From Candidatus Mycolicibacterium alkanivorans (GTDB lineage: Bacteria; Actinomycetota; Actinomycetes; Mycobacteriales; Mycobacteriaceae), in NCBI RefSeq assembly GCF_022760805.1, contig NZ_JAIVFL010000001.1, positions 3,985,317 to 4,049,316 on the forward strand: a stretch of 64,000 bases of DNA, given 5' to 3'. Every line of letters starts with the position of its first letter. Within the stretch, counting starts at the first letter, position 1. Positions 48,862 through 59,155 of the stretch are shown here, one piece after another. The position numbers were made by a program, and so were the translations under genes. The notes beneath the pieces were generated by a model. It was not told the origin of the DNA, did no database searches, and saw only the letters and a program-made list of their open reading frames with translations.

Positions 48862-51800
48862 CGGACCGTCACCGTCACGGCCGGGGTGTACAGCAGCCGG
48901 CCCGCGCAGCCGATCCGGATCAACGCCCACCACCGCCCGGGCGCCAGCCACGGCGGCGGCGCGATGTCGAAGCCCACCTCGACGGCGGCGCCGGCTCGCA
49001 GCACTTCGCCGACGGCGGCCGGGCCCATCCACTCCCAGGTGCCCCACGGGCTGATCAGGTGGGCTTCGAGGGCGAGGTCGGCGCGGGCGTCGCCGGCGAC
49101 GGTGACGGTCAGCCGGGCGGTGTCCCCGGGTGCGACGACGACGTCGTCCGGTTCGGTCACCAGCCGCACCAGTTCCCCGCGCGCCTCGGCGCCGACGGTC
49201 ACCACGCAGACGTCCTCGACGGTCTGCCGCCACGCCTGGGGCACGTCGCCGCCGAGCTTGAGCTGGGCGCGCACCGGGTAGTCGCCGGGTTCGGCGTCGG
49301 CCGGCACGCTCAGCTCGATGTCGGCCTCGCGGTGGTCTCGCGCGGGCAGCTCGAAGGCCAGCTCGCCGGGTTCGGCCGCCCAGCCGCGCGGGCAGCGCAG
49401 CCGCACCGAGCCGTTCAGCGTGGCGTCGCTGCAGTCGCTGGCCGCGGTGAGCCGCAGCGTCAGCCGTTCTCCCGGCTGGGCCAGGACCGTCTCGGGGTGC
49501 AGGTGCGCCACGGCGGGCAGCCCACCGAGCGGGGCGGGACCGCGGTGGTGCAGCCAGTACCGCGCGTACAGCGGTTGGGCGTCCTCGGCGTCGGGCGCCA
49601 GCGCGGCGCCGTGGGCGTCGAACACCCTTGGCACGTCCATGCGCGCCAGCACGGTGGCGATCTGGTAGCCGCGCAGGCTCAGTGCGTGCTCGTCGCCGCG
49701 GGCCCGCTCCAGCAGGTCGGCGGACACCACCGAGGTCACCGTGCCCACCTCGGAGCACAGCGTGACCTCGGTTGTGCTGCCACGGGTTTCGACGAGACGG
49801 ATGGTGACGTCCTCGGGGTCGACGGCTGCGGAGCTGCCGATCGCGGTCGGGTTGCCGCCGACTTTGAGGGCACCGAGTGCCACCGCGCCTGCGGGGTCGA
49901 CGGTCAGCAGGGAGCCGTCGGCCGGCAGTGCGCCAACTCCCCCGTCAGCCACCACGCACACCATCGGGTGGTTGAATTCGGCGCTGCGCGAAGGTATTTC
50001 GCAATCTCGCCAGTCGCCGTCGCCGGACACCAGCGCGAAGTCGAAGGTGTGCGTCCAGTGCTGCAGCTGCAAGTTGGAGCCGTCGGGGGCCTTGCGTTGC
50101 GGCGGGTCGATCCACACCCCGGAGGGCCAGCCGGTGCACGAGCGCATCAGCGAGCTGTGCAGGGTGTGGTCGGGCTCGACGGCGAATCCCGGTACGCCGC
50201 GGTTGATCAGGGCGACGGTGCGCGGCTCGAAGTCACCGCAGTCCGCGGGGGCGGTCTGGGTGACCTCGATCTGGGCGTCGTCGAGGTCGTCGACGACGGC
50301 GGCGACGGCAGCGGTCAGTCCGCCGGCCCAGTGCCCGGCGACGATCAACACCGGCAGGGCCAGCGGGTCGCGCAGGTCGGCGTCGGGTCGCCATACAGCG
50401 GCCAGCGGCTGGGCAGCGGGAACCCAGACCCGGGCCTGCCCGGTGGCGGCGAGCTGGCGGTGCAGCTCCGCGGTGTAGGTGTGGTCGGCGGCCTCGAGAA
50501 CCTCAGCGGTGAAAGCGTTTTCGTCCGGCCCGCCCAGCGCAAACCGCGCGTCCGGCAGGTTGGAGTCGACGTCGAGATGCCCGTAGCGCGGGTGCACCGC
50601 GCTGCTGCAGGTGGCGGTGACGCCGGCGCGCACCAACGCCACCATCAACTCACGGGCGCTGGGGGTGCCCTCGGCGGGCACCACCACTTCGGCCACCGAG
50701 ACCGCCCGAACATCCGACCCGATCCGGATCCGTACCGCCGAGGACAGGCCGAACCAGCCGTGCGCCGGGTTGTCCAGGGTCCAGGGATGTTCGGCGGAGT
50801 CGACCGCGCGGTCCTCGCCGGTGCTGTGGTCGTGGAGCAGGCCGAATCCGCGGCCGACGACCGCGTCGCCCACCCCGCTGACCGGCAGCGCGCCGGGCAC
50901 CGGGGACGGCCAGCGCAGCCGCACCAACCGGTCGGCCCCGGTGAACTCGTCGATCGTGATGCTGATGTCCGCCCGGTCGATGCCGTGCCACAGCGTCAGG
51001 GTTTGGGTGTAGCGCAGGATGTCGCCGATGTGGCCGCGTACGACGATCCGCTCACCCAGGGCGCTGCGGTAAGCCTGCACGGAGTCGGCGGCGGTCGCCG
51101 AGGAGCATTCGACGGCCCCCTGGGGCAGCAGATGCCACGGGCCTTCCCCGGCTTGCGGGTGGGCGGGGTATTCCTCGTAGATCGCCAGTTCGTTGCCGAC
51201 CCCGCCGGTCGCGATGAGTTCGACGTCGTCGTCGAGGTCGACCAGCGACACCACCCCGCCCCCGCGGGCCGGGTCGACCCGCAGCCGGTGATAATCGTTG
51301 GCAATCTCGTTGCAGTGCAACGGCTTCCAGCCCGAATCAGCAGCGGTTTGCACCATCCGGTAGGTGCGCCAGCCCAGCGACCGCACGTCGGCCGCCCGCC
51401 AGCTCACCAGGTGGCCGTCCTCGGACACCACGGCGGGCAGTTCGGCACCGTCGGCGTCGACCACCGCCACTCCCCCGGCCACCGGCGCGTCCAGACGCGC
51501 GGTGACGATGCCGGTTCGCTTGTGCGCCAACGGGTTCCACACCACCAGCTCGCCGGCGGCCCGGGCCACCGCCTTCGACAGCAGGCCCAGGGCGGCGGCC
51601 CGCGCGCCACCGCCCAGTTCCCAGGCGTCGCGCCACCCGGTGAGCAGGTCGAGGTAGACCTGGTCGGATTCCGAGCCGGTGATGCCGTCGTGGTGGGCGC
51701 CGAAGGCCAGTTGCACCCACGCCTTGGCCAGCGCGGCTTCCGGATAGCGGGCCCCGGTCAGCAGCGCGGCGAACACGGCGAAGCGTTCGGCGCCCAGCAC

Positions 51801-53036
51801 CACATCCTCCGCGGCGTGGTTGGCCTGCTTGGCGTCGATGTAGGAGACGTCCTTGCCGGTGTAGATCGGGTTCATGTCGCGGGTCTGCGGCGAGGGCGCA
51901 ACACCTTCGGCGCGCACGGCGGCGAAGAACTCACTCGGCAGCGCGCAGACGAACCGCGGCCAGGTGTAGCGGGAGTTCCAGTCCCGGTGGATCTCGGTCA
52001 CCCACGCGTTCGGCGGGGTGTAGTCGGTGCCGACCGGCAGCAGCACATTGCGGGTCAGCGCCACCGATTTCAGCCCGGTGAACAATTCGAACGTGGCCGC
52101 CTCGGCCTCCTCCAACGACGCCGAGGAGTCCATCCACCAGCCGGCCGAGTAGTGGGCGGGCATGTAGTGGGTCAACAACCCCAGCCCCGACGGTGCGATC
52201 CACTCGAACTCGCTGTGGAACTGCATGCGCCGCGGGTCGCCGGCTTGTCCATTCCGGCTGGCCATCGGCCCCCACTGGTGGTGCGGGCCGCGCGCCCACG
52301 AGCTCGACGTCAGCCCGGCGTCGGCGGCCATGCCGGGGAACTGCGGGTCGTGGCCGAACACGTCGAGCTGCCACGCGGTCGCCGGGTGTGCACCGAGGAC
52401 GTCGCGCTGAAACCCGATGCCGTGCACGAAGTTCCGGATCACCGTCTCGGGGCCCACCAGGTTGGTGTTGGGCTCGTTGTAGGTGCCGCCCATCACCTCC
52501 ACGCGGCCCTGCGCGATGAACCGCCGAAGGTCGGCGCGGTCTTCGGGGTGGGTATCGAAGTACGGCTTGAGGTAGTCGACCTCGGCCAGCACGAACTTGT
52601 AATCGGGGTCGCGGCGCGCCATTTCGAGGTGGGCGGCCACCAGCGCGAAGCCGTTGTTCTGCCGGGCCCGGCCGGGTGGTTCCTCGTGCCACACGCTGGT
52701 GTAGGCGCCCTGGGTGTTCCACCACACCGGGTCGTAGTGGAAGTGGCTGATCATGTACATCGTCCAGCCGGGCTCGGCCACGGCGAACTCGAACGCGAAC
52801 CCCTCCGCCCGCGCGGCGCGGCGCTCCCCCACCACGGCGCGCTGCACGGCAACCGGGACCTCCACCACACCGTCGCCAACGGAGACCGACGCCTCACCGG
52901 AGAGCCCCTCGCCCTCCACCCGGATCACACCACCGGAGGAGTCGGCATAACCGACGCGAACCAGCTGAAGCGGCACGTCGGGCGGGCCGACGAACAGCTC
53001 CGTCGACTCCGCGAAGGTCACACGCACGCGGCCCAT
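48858..53036 (-). CDS. Alpha-mannosidase, glycoside hydrolase family 38
   Basis: 1392 residues, the counterpart of Rv0648. It is a retaining, zinc-dependent exo-mannosidase. The metal ligands are HFHYDPVWW (His98 and Asp102). The nucleophile is Asp225 in WQLDVFGHDPQFPG. The middle domain and beta-sandwich C-terminal domains are present, plus an NEW3-like terminal segment (about 1270-1392). No signal peptide, so it is probably cytoplasmic, processing mannose-containing cell-envelope fragments. The stop codon of the ATPase upstream abuts its start. fabD2, which lies near in M. tuberculosis, is absent. Confidence 0.93.
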   Translation of the reverse strand: MGRVRVTFAESTELFVGPPDVPLQLVRVGYADSSGGVIRVEGEGLSGEASVSVGDGVVEVPVAVQRAVVGERRAARAEGFAFEFAVAEPGWTMYMISHFHYDPVWWNTQGAYTSVWHEEPPGRARQNNGFALVAAHLEMARRDPDYKFVLAEVDYLKPYFDTHPEDRADLRRFIAQGRVEVMGGTYNEPNTNLVGPETVIRNFVHGIGFQRDVLGAHPATAWQLDVFGHDPQFPGMAADAGLTSSSWARGPHHQWGPMASRNGQAGDPRRMQFHSEFEWIAPSGLGLLTHYMPAHYSAGWWMDSSASLEEAEAATFELFTGLKSVALTRNVLLPVGTDYTPPNAWVTEIHRDWNSRYTWPRFVCALPSEFFAAVRAEGVAPSPQTRDMNPIYTGKDVSYIDAKQANHAAEDVVLGAERFAVFAALLTGARYPEAALAKAWVQLAFGAHHDGITGSESDQVYLDLLTGWRDAWELGGGARAAALGLLSKAVARAAGELVVWNPLAHKRTGIVTARLDAPVAGGVAVVDADGAELPAVVSEDGHLVSWRAADVRSLGWRTYRMVQTAADSGWKPLHCNEIANDYHRLRVDPARGGGVVSLVDLDDDVELIATGGVGNELAIYEEYPAHPQAGEGPWHLLPQGAVECSSATAADSVQAYRSALGERIVVRGHIGDILRYTQTLTLWHGIDRADISITIDEFTGADRLVRLRWPSPVPGALPVSGVGDAVVGRGFGLLHDHSTGEDRAVDSAEHPWTLDNPAHGWFGLSSAVRIRIGSDVRAVSVAEVVVPAEGTPSARELMVALVRAGVTATCSSAVHPRYGHLDVDSNLPDARFALGGPDENAFTAEVLEAADHTYTAELHRQLAATGQARVWVPAAQPLAAVWRPDADLRDPLALPVLIVAGHWAGGLTAAVAAVVDDLDDAQIEVTQTAPADCGDFEPRTVALINRGVPGFAVEPDHTLHSSLMRSCTGWPSGVWIDPPQRKAPDGSNLQLQHWTHTFDFALVSGDGDWRDCEIPSRSAEFNHPMVCVVADGGVGALPADGSLLTVDPAGAVALGALKVGGNPTAIGSSAAVDPEDVTIRLVETRGSTTEVTLCSEVGTVTSVVSADLLERARGDEHALSLRGYQIATVLARMDVPRVFDAHGAALAPDAEDAQPLYARYWLHHRGPAPLGGLPAVAHLHPETVLAQPGERLTLRLTAASDCSDATLNGSVRLRCPRGWAAEPGELAFELPARDHREADIELSVPADAEPGDYPVRAQLKLGGDVPQAWRQTVEDVCVVTVGAEARGELVRLVTEPDDVVVAPGDTARLTVTVAGDARADLALEAHLISPWGTWEWMGPAAVGEVLRAGAAVEVGFDIAPPPWLAPGRWWALIRIGCAGRLLYTPAVTVTVR

Positions 53037-55853
53037 CTACGGCCCGCTTCTTCGTCCAGCCAGGCGAACCACCAGCTTGCGCCCCTCCTCGCAGACGAGG
53101 ACCACCGAAGCCATCGCGGCAGCGATCGCCCACTGCGCCGGCGTCAGCGGCACCGTCCCGAAGGCCTTCTGCAGGGCCGGCAATTCGACCACGGCGACCT
53201 GCAGCACCACACCCAAGAGCAACGACGCCCACAGCCACCGGTTGGTGAACATGTGCGAAAACGCGCTGGCGACCGCCGATCGAGCGTTCAGTGTGTTGAA
53301 CAGCTGGGCGAACACCAGGGTGCAGAAGCCCACCGTGCGCGCCTGTTCGAGCGTGCCGACCCCGCCGACCAGCCCGCCGGGGCGGACCATGTCCATCGAC
53401 AGCAGGGTGACGGCGGCCATGACGAGCCCGACGAACACGATGCCCCGCCACATGCCGGCGTCGACGAGTCGGTCGGTCACCCGCCTCGGCGGCCGGGCGG
53501 TGACGTCGTCGATTTCCGGGTCGACGCCCATGGCCAGTGCCGGCGCGGAATCGGTGACCAGGTTGATCCACAGGATCTGCGTCGCCAGCAACGGCAGCAC
53601 CACCCCCGGCCGCCCCTCGCCGGTCATGCCGATCGACTCGGCCAGCAGAACGCCGAAGAAGACGGTGAAAACCTCACCGAGGTTGGACGACAACAGGTAC
53701 CGCATGAACTTGCGGATGTTGTCGAAAATCACCCGGCCCTGTCGCACCGCGGCGACGATCGTGGTGAAGTCGTCATCGGCGAGGATCATCTTCGCGGCCT
53801 GCCGCGCCACCGCAGTTCCGTTGCGGCCCATCGCGATTCCGATGTCGGCAGCTTTGAGCGCAGGGGCGTCGTTGACCCCGTCGCCGGTCATGGCGACCAC
53901 TTCACCGCGAGCCTGCAGAGCTTCGACGATCTGCAGCTTGTGGCGGGGCGCCACCCGCGCGTACACCGACACGGCGCCCACGGTCTCGGCGAGATCGCTC
54001 TGCGGCACTGTGTCGAGTTCGCGACCCGTCATCACCGGTGCGCCCGGCTCGACGATGGTGAGGTCTTCGGCGATCCGGCGAGCGGTGCCCGGATGATCGC
54101 CGGTGATCATCAGCACTCGGACGCCGGCGCGCTGTGCGTCGGCGACCGCCTCGACCACACCTGTCCGCGGCGGGTCGATGATTCCGACGATCCCGGCATA
54201 GACGAGGTCGCACTCGTCGGCCTCGCCGAGGCTCGGCGACCGGCCCTCGGCCTCCATGTGGCGGTACGCCACCGCCAGGGTTCGGAACCCCTGACCGGAC
54301 AACTCCTCGACGTCGGCCACGGCCGCCGCCCGACGGTCGGAGTCAAGGGGCACAATCTCGTCACCCACCTGGACCTCGCGACAGCGCTGCAGCAGGACGT
54401 CTGGGGCGCCCTTGGCCACCAGCAGGCCGCCGTCCCCATCCTCGTCGGCGACGAGCGCGCTCATCATCTTGCGTTCGGAGGTGAACGGCACTTCGGCGTA
54501 GCGGCTGAAGCGCCGTGTCCGCTCGACGGTTCCGGCCACTTTGCGGGCGGCCACCAGGAAGGCCGCCTCGGTGGGGTCGCCGTGGATGTCCCAGTGACCG
54601 TCGGTGAACTCGAGGCGGGCGTTGTTGGCCAGCGTCCCGACCGCGAGCGCCAGACTGGCTTCACGGGCCAACGGCGAGTCGGTGAGTTCGGCGTCGCCGG
54701 CGCGGGCCTCACCTTCGGGCCGGTAGCCGACCCCGCCGAGTTGGACCTCCCCTGAAGCCGTGCGGATCCGGGTGATCGTCATCTGGTTCTGCGTCAGCGT
54801 CCCGGTCTTGTCGGAGGCGATCACGGTCGCGCACCCGAGGGTCTCCACCGAGTGCAGGCTCTTGACGATCGCATTGCGCGACGCCATGCGCTGTACGCCG
54901 ATGGCGAGCACCACCGAGACGATGGCGGGCAGGCCCTCGGGGACGGCGGCCACCGCCAGCGAGACGCCGAGCAGCAGCACCGTCACCAGGTCGTGGAGGG
55001 TGCGGATCTCGCTGAGCGCGAGGGTGACGGCGATGACGACGACCGCGATCGCGACGACCGCGAGCCCCAGGTAGCGGCCGACCTGTGCCAGTTCGCGCTG
55101 CAGCGGGCTGGGTTCAGTCTCGGTGGCCTCCAGCAGTTCGGCGATGGCGCCCATCTCGGTGGCCATCCCGGTGGCGGTGACCACCGCCAGGCCGGTGCCC
55201 TGTGTGACGGCCGTGCCGCGGAAGACCATGTTGCGGCGGTCGGCCAAGGGTTTGGCCTCGTCCAGCGGTTCCGCCGACTTGCCGACGGGTTCACTCTCAC
55301 CGGTGAGTGCGGCCTCGGCGACCCTCAACGCGGTGGCCATCAGCAGCCGCCCGTCGGCGCCCACCGCGTCTCCTTCGGCAAGCATCAGGACATCGCCGAC
55401 GACCAGCTCACGCGACGGCACCACCGTCGGCGCCCCGTCGCGCAACACCGTCGAGGTGGCCTCGGTCATCGACTGCAGGGCCGCGACCGCGCTCTCGGCC
55501 CGGGCCTGCTGCAGATAGCCGAGCACCGCGTTGACCAGCAGCACCGCGGCGATCACCACGGCGTCGACCGGAACCCCGGTTGCGCCCTCGGCGATCCAGG
55601 CGGCCAGTGAGATGACGACGGCCACGATCAGCAGGTAGACCAGCGGGTCGCGGAACTGCTCGAGCAGCTTGCGCCATCGGGGAACGGGCGGGGCGGCCCG
55701 CAGTTCGTTGGGTCCATGTGCGGCGAGCCGGCGTTCGGCTTCCCCAGCGGACAACCCCACGAGCGGGTCGACGCCCTGCGCCGCGGCGACATCGGAGGCC
55801 GCGCGCAGCGATGGGTTGGCAGACACCGTCGCGGCCCCGTCCACACCGCTCAT
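53037..55853 (-). CDS. P-type ATPase, calcium-type (P2A)
   Basis: 938 residues from ATG 55853. The phosphorylated Asp is D348 in SDKTGTLT. TGES (184-187) and TGDGVNDAPALK are present. Calcium-site residues appear in VAAVPEGLPA (305-309, M4) and NLVTDSAPALAMG (M6), close to SERCA-type pumps, so it probably exports Ca2+ or Mn2+. An N-terminal cation-ATPase domain and about ten membrane helices are visible. It lies head to tail with the mannosidase gene, stop against start. In mycobacteria CtpF is similar; identity with it is not claimed. Confidence 0.9.
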   Translation of the reverse strand: MSGVDGAATVSANPSLRAASDVAAAQGVDPLVGLSAGEAERRLAAHGPNELRAAPPVPRWRKLLEQFRDPLVYLLIVAVVISLAAWIAEGATGVPVDAVVIAAVLLVNAVLGYLQQARAESAVAALQSMTEATSTVLRDGAPTVVPSRELVVGDVLMLAEGDAVGADGRLLMATALRVAEAALTGESEPVGKSAEPLDEAKPLADRRNMVFRGTAVTQGTGLAVVTATGMATEMGAIAELLEATETEPSPLQRELAQVGRYLGLAVVAIAVVVIAVTLALSEIRTLHDLVTVLLLGVSLAVAAVPEGLPAIVSVVLAIGVQRMASRNAIVKSLHSVETLGCATVIASDKTGTLTQNQMTITRIRTASGEVQLGGVGYRPEGEARAGDAELTDSPLAREASLALAVGTLANNARLEFTDGHWDIHGDPTEAAFLVAARKVAGTVERTRRFSRYAEVPFTSERKMMSALVADEDGDGGLLVAKGAPDVLLQRCREVQVGDEIVPLDSDRRAAAVADVEELSGQGFRTLAVAYRHMEAEGRSPSLGEADECDLVYAGIVGIIDPPRTGVVEAVADAQRAGVRVLMITGDHPGTARRIAEDLTIVEPGAPVMTGRELDTVPQSDLAETVGAVSVYARVAPRHKLQIVEALQARGEVVAMTGDGVNDAPALKAADIGIAMGRNGTAVARQAAKMILADDDFTTIVAAVRQGRVIFDNIRKFMRYLLSSNLGEVFTVFFGVLLAESIGMTGEGRPGVVLPLLATQILWINLVTDSAPALAMGVDPEIDDVTARPPRRVTDRLVDAGMWRGIVFVGLVMAAVTLLSMDMVRPGGLVGGVGTLEQARTVGFCTLVFAQLFNTLNARSAVASAFSHMFTNRWLWASLLLGVVLQVAVVELPALQKAFGTVPLTPAQWAIAAAMASVVLVCEEGRKLVVRLAGRRSGP

Positions 55854-55992
55854 CGTTGCGTATCCGCGCCCGGAACACACACCCGGGCTTCTCGAGGACA
55901 AGAACTGTCGGGTCTACACCCCGGTGTGACCGGCGTCGCTGCGGCACTGCGAAATTGGTGGTAATGAGGGCCGGTTTGGCACACTGGCAAGA

Positions 55993-57339
55993 ATGAGTTC
56001 CACCAAACACCGTGAGGTGGCCAAGCTCGACCGGGTTCCGTTGCCGGTCGAAGCGGCCCGCATCGGCGTGACGGGCTGGCAGCTCACCCGCACCGGCGCC
56101 CGGGTTCTGACCAAGCTGACCGGCCGTGGCCGTTTTCAGGACAAGGTCATCAGGGAGATCCCGCAGACCTTCGCCGATCTGGGCCCCACCTACGTCAAGT
56201 TCGGCCAGATCATCGCCTCCAGCCCCGGGGCGTTCGGCGAACCGCTGTCCCGGGAGTTCCGCAGCCTGCTCGACGCGGTGCCGCCGGCCGACACCGCCGA
56301 GGTCCACGAGCTGTTCAAGAAGGAGCTGGGCGCCGAGCCCACCGAGCTGTTCGCCGAGTTCGAGGAGCAGCCGTTCGCGTCGGCCTCGATCGCTCAGGTG
56401 CATTTCGCCACCCTGCACAGCGGTGAGGACGTCGTGGTCAAGATCCAGCGACCGGGCATCCGCCGCCGGGTGGCGGCCGACCTGCAGATCCTCAAACGTT
56501 TCGCCCTGCTCGTCGAGTTGGCCAAGCTAGGCCGTCGGCTCTCCGCGCAGGACGTGGTGGCTGACTTCTCCGACAACCTGGCCGAGGAGTTGGACTTCCG
56601 CATCGAGGCGCGGTCGATGGAGGCCTGGGTGTCGGGCCTGCATGGTTCGCCGCTGGGCCGCAACATCCGGGTGCCGCTCGTGCACTGGGAGTTCACCAGC
56701 GAGCGGGTGCTGACGATGGAGCAGGTGCGCGGCGTGCGCATCGACGACGTCAAGGAGATCCGCAAGCAGGGCTTCGACGGCACCGAGCTGGTCAAGGCCC
56801 TGCTGTTCTCCACCTTCGAGGGCGGGCTGCGGCACGGCCTGTTCCACGGCGACCTGCATGCCGGCAACCTGCTGGTCGACGACGACGGCCGCATCGTGTT
56901 CCTCGATTTCGGCATCATGGGCCGCATCGACCCGCGCACCCGCTGGCTGCTGCGCGAGCTGATCTACGCGCTGCTGATCAAGAAGGACCATGCGACCGCA
57001 GGCAAGATCGTGGTGCTGCTCGGCGCGGTGGGCACCATCAAGCCGGAGGCACAGGCCGCCAAGGACCTCCAGGCGTTCGCCGAGCCCTTGACGCTCAAGA
57101 CGCTCGGCGACATGTCGTATGCCGAGATCGGCAAGCAGCTCTCGACACTGGCCGATGCCTATGACGTCAAGCTGCCGCGTGAGCTGGTGCTGATCGGCAA
57201 GCAGTTCCTCTACGTCGAGCGGTACATGAAGCTGCTGGCACCCAAGTGGCAGATGATGAGCGACCCGCAGTTTTCCGGCTACTTCGCCAACTTCATGGTC
57301 GAGGTCAGCCGCGAGCATCAGAGCGACGTCGAGGTCTAG
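55993..57339 (+). CDS. UbiB/ABC1-family atypical kinase
   Basis: 448 residues, the counterpart of Rv0647c. Features are the KxGQ loop (VKFGQIIAS, K69), the Ala-rich nucleotide loop (FASASIAQVH, 129-137), HGDLHAGN (285-292) and DFG (305-307). UbiB proteins act in quinone or lipid metabolism; mycobacteria use menaquinone, so the client here is unknown. There is no C-terminal transmembrane pair. It is divergent from the P-type ATPase gene and five bases ahead of lipG. Confidence 0.9.
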   Translation: MSSTKHREVAKLDRVPLPVEAARIGVTGWQLTRTGARVLTKLTGRGRFQDKVIREIPQTFADLGPTYVKFGQIIASSPGAFGEPLSREFRSLLDAVPPADTAEVHELFKKELGAEPTELFAEFEEQPFASASIAQVHFATLHSGEDVVVKIQRPGIRRRVAADLQILKRFALLVELAKLGRRLSAQDVVADFSDNLAEELDFRIEARSMEAWVSGLHGSPLGRNIRVPLVHWEFTSERVLTMEQVRGVRIDDVKEIRKQGFDGTELVKALLFSTFEGGLRHGLFHGDLHAGNLLVDDDGRIVFLDFGIMGRIDPRTRWLLRELIYALLIKKDHATAGKIVVLLGAVGTIKPEAQAAKDLQAFAEPLTLKTLGDMSYAEIGKQLSTLADAYDVKLPRELVLIGKQFLYVERYMKLLAPKWQMMSDPQFSGYFANFMVEVSREHQSDVEV

Positions 57340-57343
57340 GACC

Positions 57344-58291
57344 TTGGAGATCCGCACCGGCACCGCCAAGGTTCCTCGGGGGCAGGAGCGCAGCGACTCG
57401 GGGGACGGACGAGACCAGGACCTGGAGATCTACTACGAGGACATCGGCAACCCCGGCGACCCGCCGGTGCTGCTGGTGATGGGCCTGGGCGCGCAACTTC
57501 TGTTGTGGCGCAACGGTTTCGTCGAACGCCTGGTCGATCAGGGCCATCGGGTGATCCGCTACGACAACCGCGACGTGGGGTTGTCGTCGAAGCTGCACGG
57601 CCGCCGCGCTGACGGTGCGCTGGTGCCCAGCCTGGCGCGTTCGTTTTTCGGGCTGCCGAGCAAGTCGGTGTACACCCTGGAACACATGGCAGACGACGCC
57701 GCGGCATTGCTCGACCATCTCGGGCTCGACCGCGCGCACGTCGTCGGCGCATCGATGGGCGGGATGATCGCGCAGATCTTCGCCGCACAGCACGCCCACC
57801 GCACGAACGCACTGGGAATCATCTCCTCGTCCAACAACTCCGCGTTGCTGCCGCCGCCGGCGCCGAAGGCATTGCTGTCGTTGATCACCGGCCCGCCGCC
57901 GAACTCCCCGCGCGAGGTCATCGTCGAGAACTCGATCCGGGTCAGCAGGATCATCGGCTCCCCTGGCTATCCGGCAACCGAAGAGAAGCTCCGCGCCGAG
58001 GCGATCGAGGCCTACGAGCGGGCGCACTACCCCCAGGGCATTGCGCGGCATTTCGGTGCGGTTCTCGGCAGCGGCAGCCTGAAACGCTACGACAAGCAGA
58101 TCAGCGCGCCCACTGTCGTGATCCATGGCCGAGCGGACAAGCTGATGCGCCCGTCGGGCGGCCGCTCGATCGCGTCGGCAATCCCGAATGCGCGCCTCGT
58201 CCTGTTCGACGGTATGGCCCACGATCTGCCTGAAGCGCTGTGGGACGACATCGTCGGTGAGCTGAAGACCACATTTGCCGAGGTCAGCTAG
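57344..58291 (+). CDS. lipG: Alpha/beta hydrolase, LipG type
   Basis: 315 residues from TTG 57344, after GGTCTAGGACC. The nucleophile Ser lies in GASMGG, and the Asp and His in GRADKLM and GMAHDLP. It is the counterpart of Rv0646c lipG, also beside the UbiB-type gene. Compared with the remembered M. tuberculosis protein, an extra hydrophilic stretch (KVPRGQERSDSGDGRDQD) sits after residue 8. This looks like inserted repeat-derived sequence, and the real start could be later. The substrate is unknown. Confidence 0.85.
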   Translation: MEIRTGTAKVPRGQERSDSGDGRDQDLEIYYEDIGNPGDPPVLLVMGLGAQLLLWRNGFVERLVDQGHRVIRYDNRDVGLSSKLHGRRADGALVPSLARSFFGLPSKSVYTLEHMADDAAALLDHLGLDRAHVVGASMGGMIAQIFAAQHAHRTNALGIISSSNNSALLPPPAPKALLSLITGPPPNSPREVIVENSIRVSRIIGSPGYPATEEKLRAEAIEAYERAHYPQGIARHFGAVLGSGSLKRYDKQISAPTVVIHGRADKLMRPSGGRSIASAIPNARLVLFDGMAHDLPEALWDDIVGELKTTFAEVS

Positions 58292-58575
58292 CGCGCTTTC
58301 GGTCCCGGAAGGGGCGGTCGACTCTCGGTTGCGGCCGTCTGACATGGCGGGGAGCTGACCGGCTCTTTGATTCCAGCAGGTTACAGCAGAGTGTCAGCTG
58401 AGTAGCGGAGCCTCGACTTCGGCACACATGCAACAAAATGCCTGGCAACACGCCGTTTCTCGGATTGACAAGGCCGGGGTGGTATGCGAGTCTGTTATCA
58501 ATTCTCAGGCTATGCCCAGGAAGAACCGAAGAACCGCAGGTTCAACAGCAAAAAAATATCCTCAGGGGGGTCTCG
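58292..58575 (+). other. Intergenic upstream of the small secreted protein
   Basis: 284 bases. A run of A (aacagcaaaaaaatat, about 58540-58555) lies just before the ribosome-binding site AGGGGGG. No promoter I can support. Confidence 0.4.
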
Positions 58576-59025
58576 ATGACTACAGCACTCGGAGCCAAGT
58601 TCTCGGCCATGTCCACCAAGTTCCAGGTGGGAACTGCGGCTTTGGCGATCGCCACCGCAGCCACGATCACGCCGGCGATCGCTCACGCAGCGCCGAATCT
58701 CTCAGTCTTCGCCGAAGGGCTCGGCAACTCGGTCTCGAGCACCGTCGATTCGGTCGTCGTTCCCAAGGCTGCCGCGTCCGCGACGACGACCACTTGCGAC
58801 CCGGGTGCTGTCGGGTGCTATCTGGTCGAAGGCCTAGTCGGCGGAACCCAGGCCTGGGTCAGGGGCACGGGCATCTTCGTCGGCACGGCCCTTTATGTCG
58901 TCGTCGAGGGTACCGGTCAATTTGTCAAGGCCATCGGCTTTACGGACTTGGGTGACGGAATCCTCTCCGTTTCCCATAACATCGCCGTGACGTTCCAGGT
59001 CGGCCCATACTTCCACGGCGTATAA
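58576..59025 (+). CDS. Small secreted protein of unknown function
   Basis: 149 residues from ATG 58576 after AGGGGGG. A clear signal peptide ends near AIAHAAP (about residue 39). The mature part of about 110 residues is Gly/Val/Thr-rich, with a Cys pair (TTTTCDPGAVGCYL) and predicted beta strands ending in FQVGPYFHGV. I do not recognise the family. It precedes two exopolysaccharide-type genes on the same strand but ends at a strong hairpin. Confidence 0.8.
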   Translation: MTTALGAKFSAMSTKFQVGTAALAIATAATITPAIAHAAPNLSVFAEGLGNSVSSTVDSVVVPKAAASATTTTCDPGAVGCYLVEGLVGGTQAWVRGTGIFVGTALYVVVEGTGQFVKAIGFTDLGDGILSVSHNIAVTFQVGPYFHGV

Positions 59026-59034
59026 CGCAATTCA

Positions 59035-59081
59035 CGGAACAACTCGCCAGATGCCAACCGGGCAGCTGGCGAGTTGTTCCG
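59035..59081. terminator. Hairpin terminator after the secreted protein
   Basis: cggaacaactcgccag and its exact complement form a 16-base perfect stem with a 15-base loop. On the plus strand it follows the secreted-protein gene at once. Confidence 0.8.
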
Positions 59082-59155
59082 TATTGGCCAGCTATCGTGG
59101 CTGCGGTCTGCGAGCGTCTAGCGCAGACCGCACCGGAGCACGAGGAAATTACTGA

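Noticed and set aside
49059..54755. 1898-residue plus-strand open frame across the mannosidase and P-type ATPase genes
   Set aside because: Spans two unrelated, well-supported minus-strand genes; low-complexity His/Gly/Arg-rich translation.
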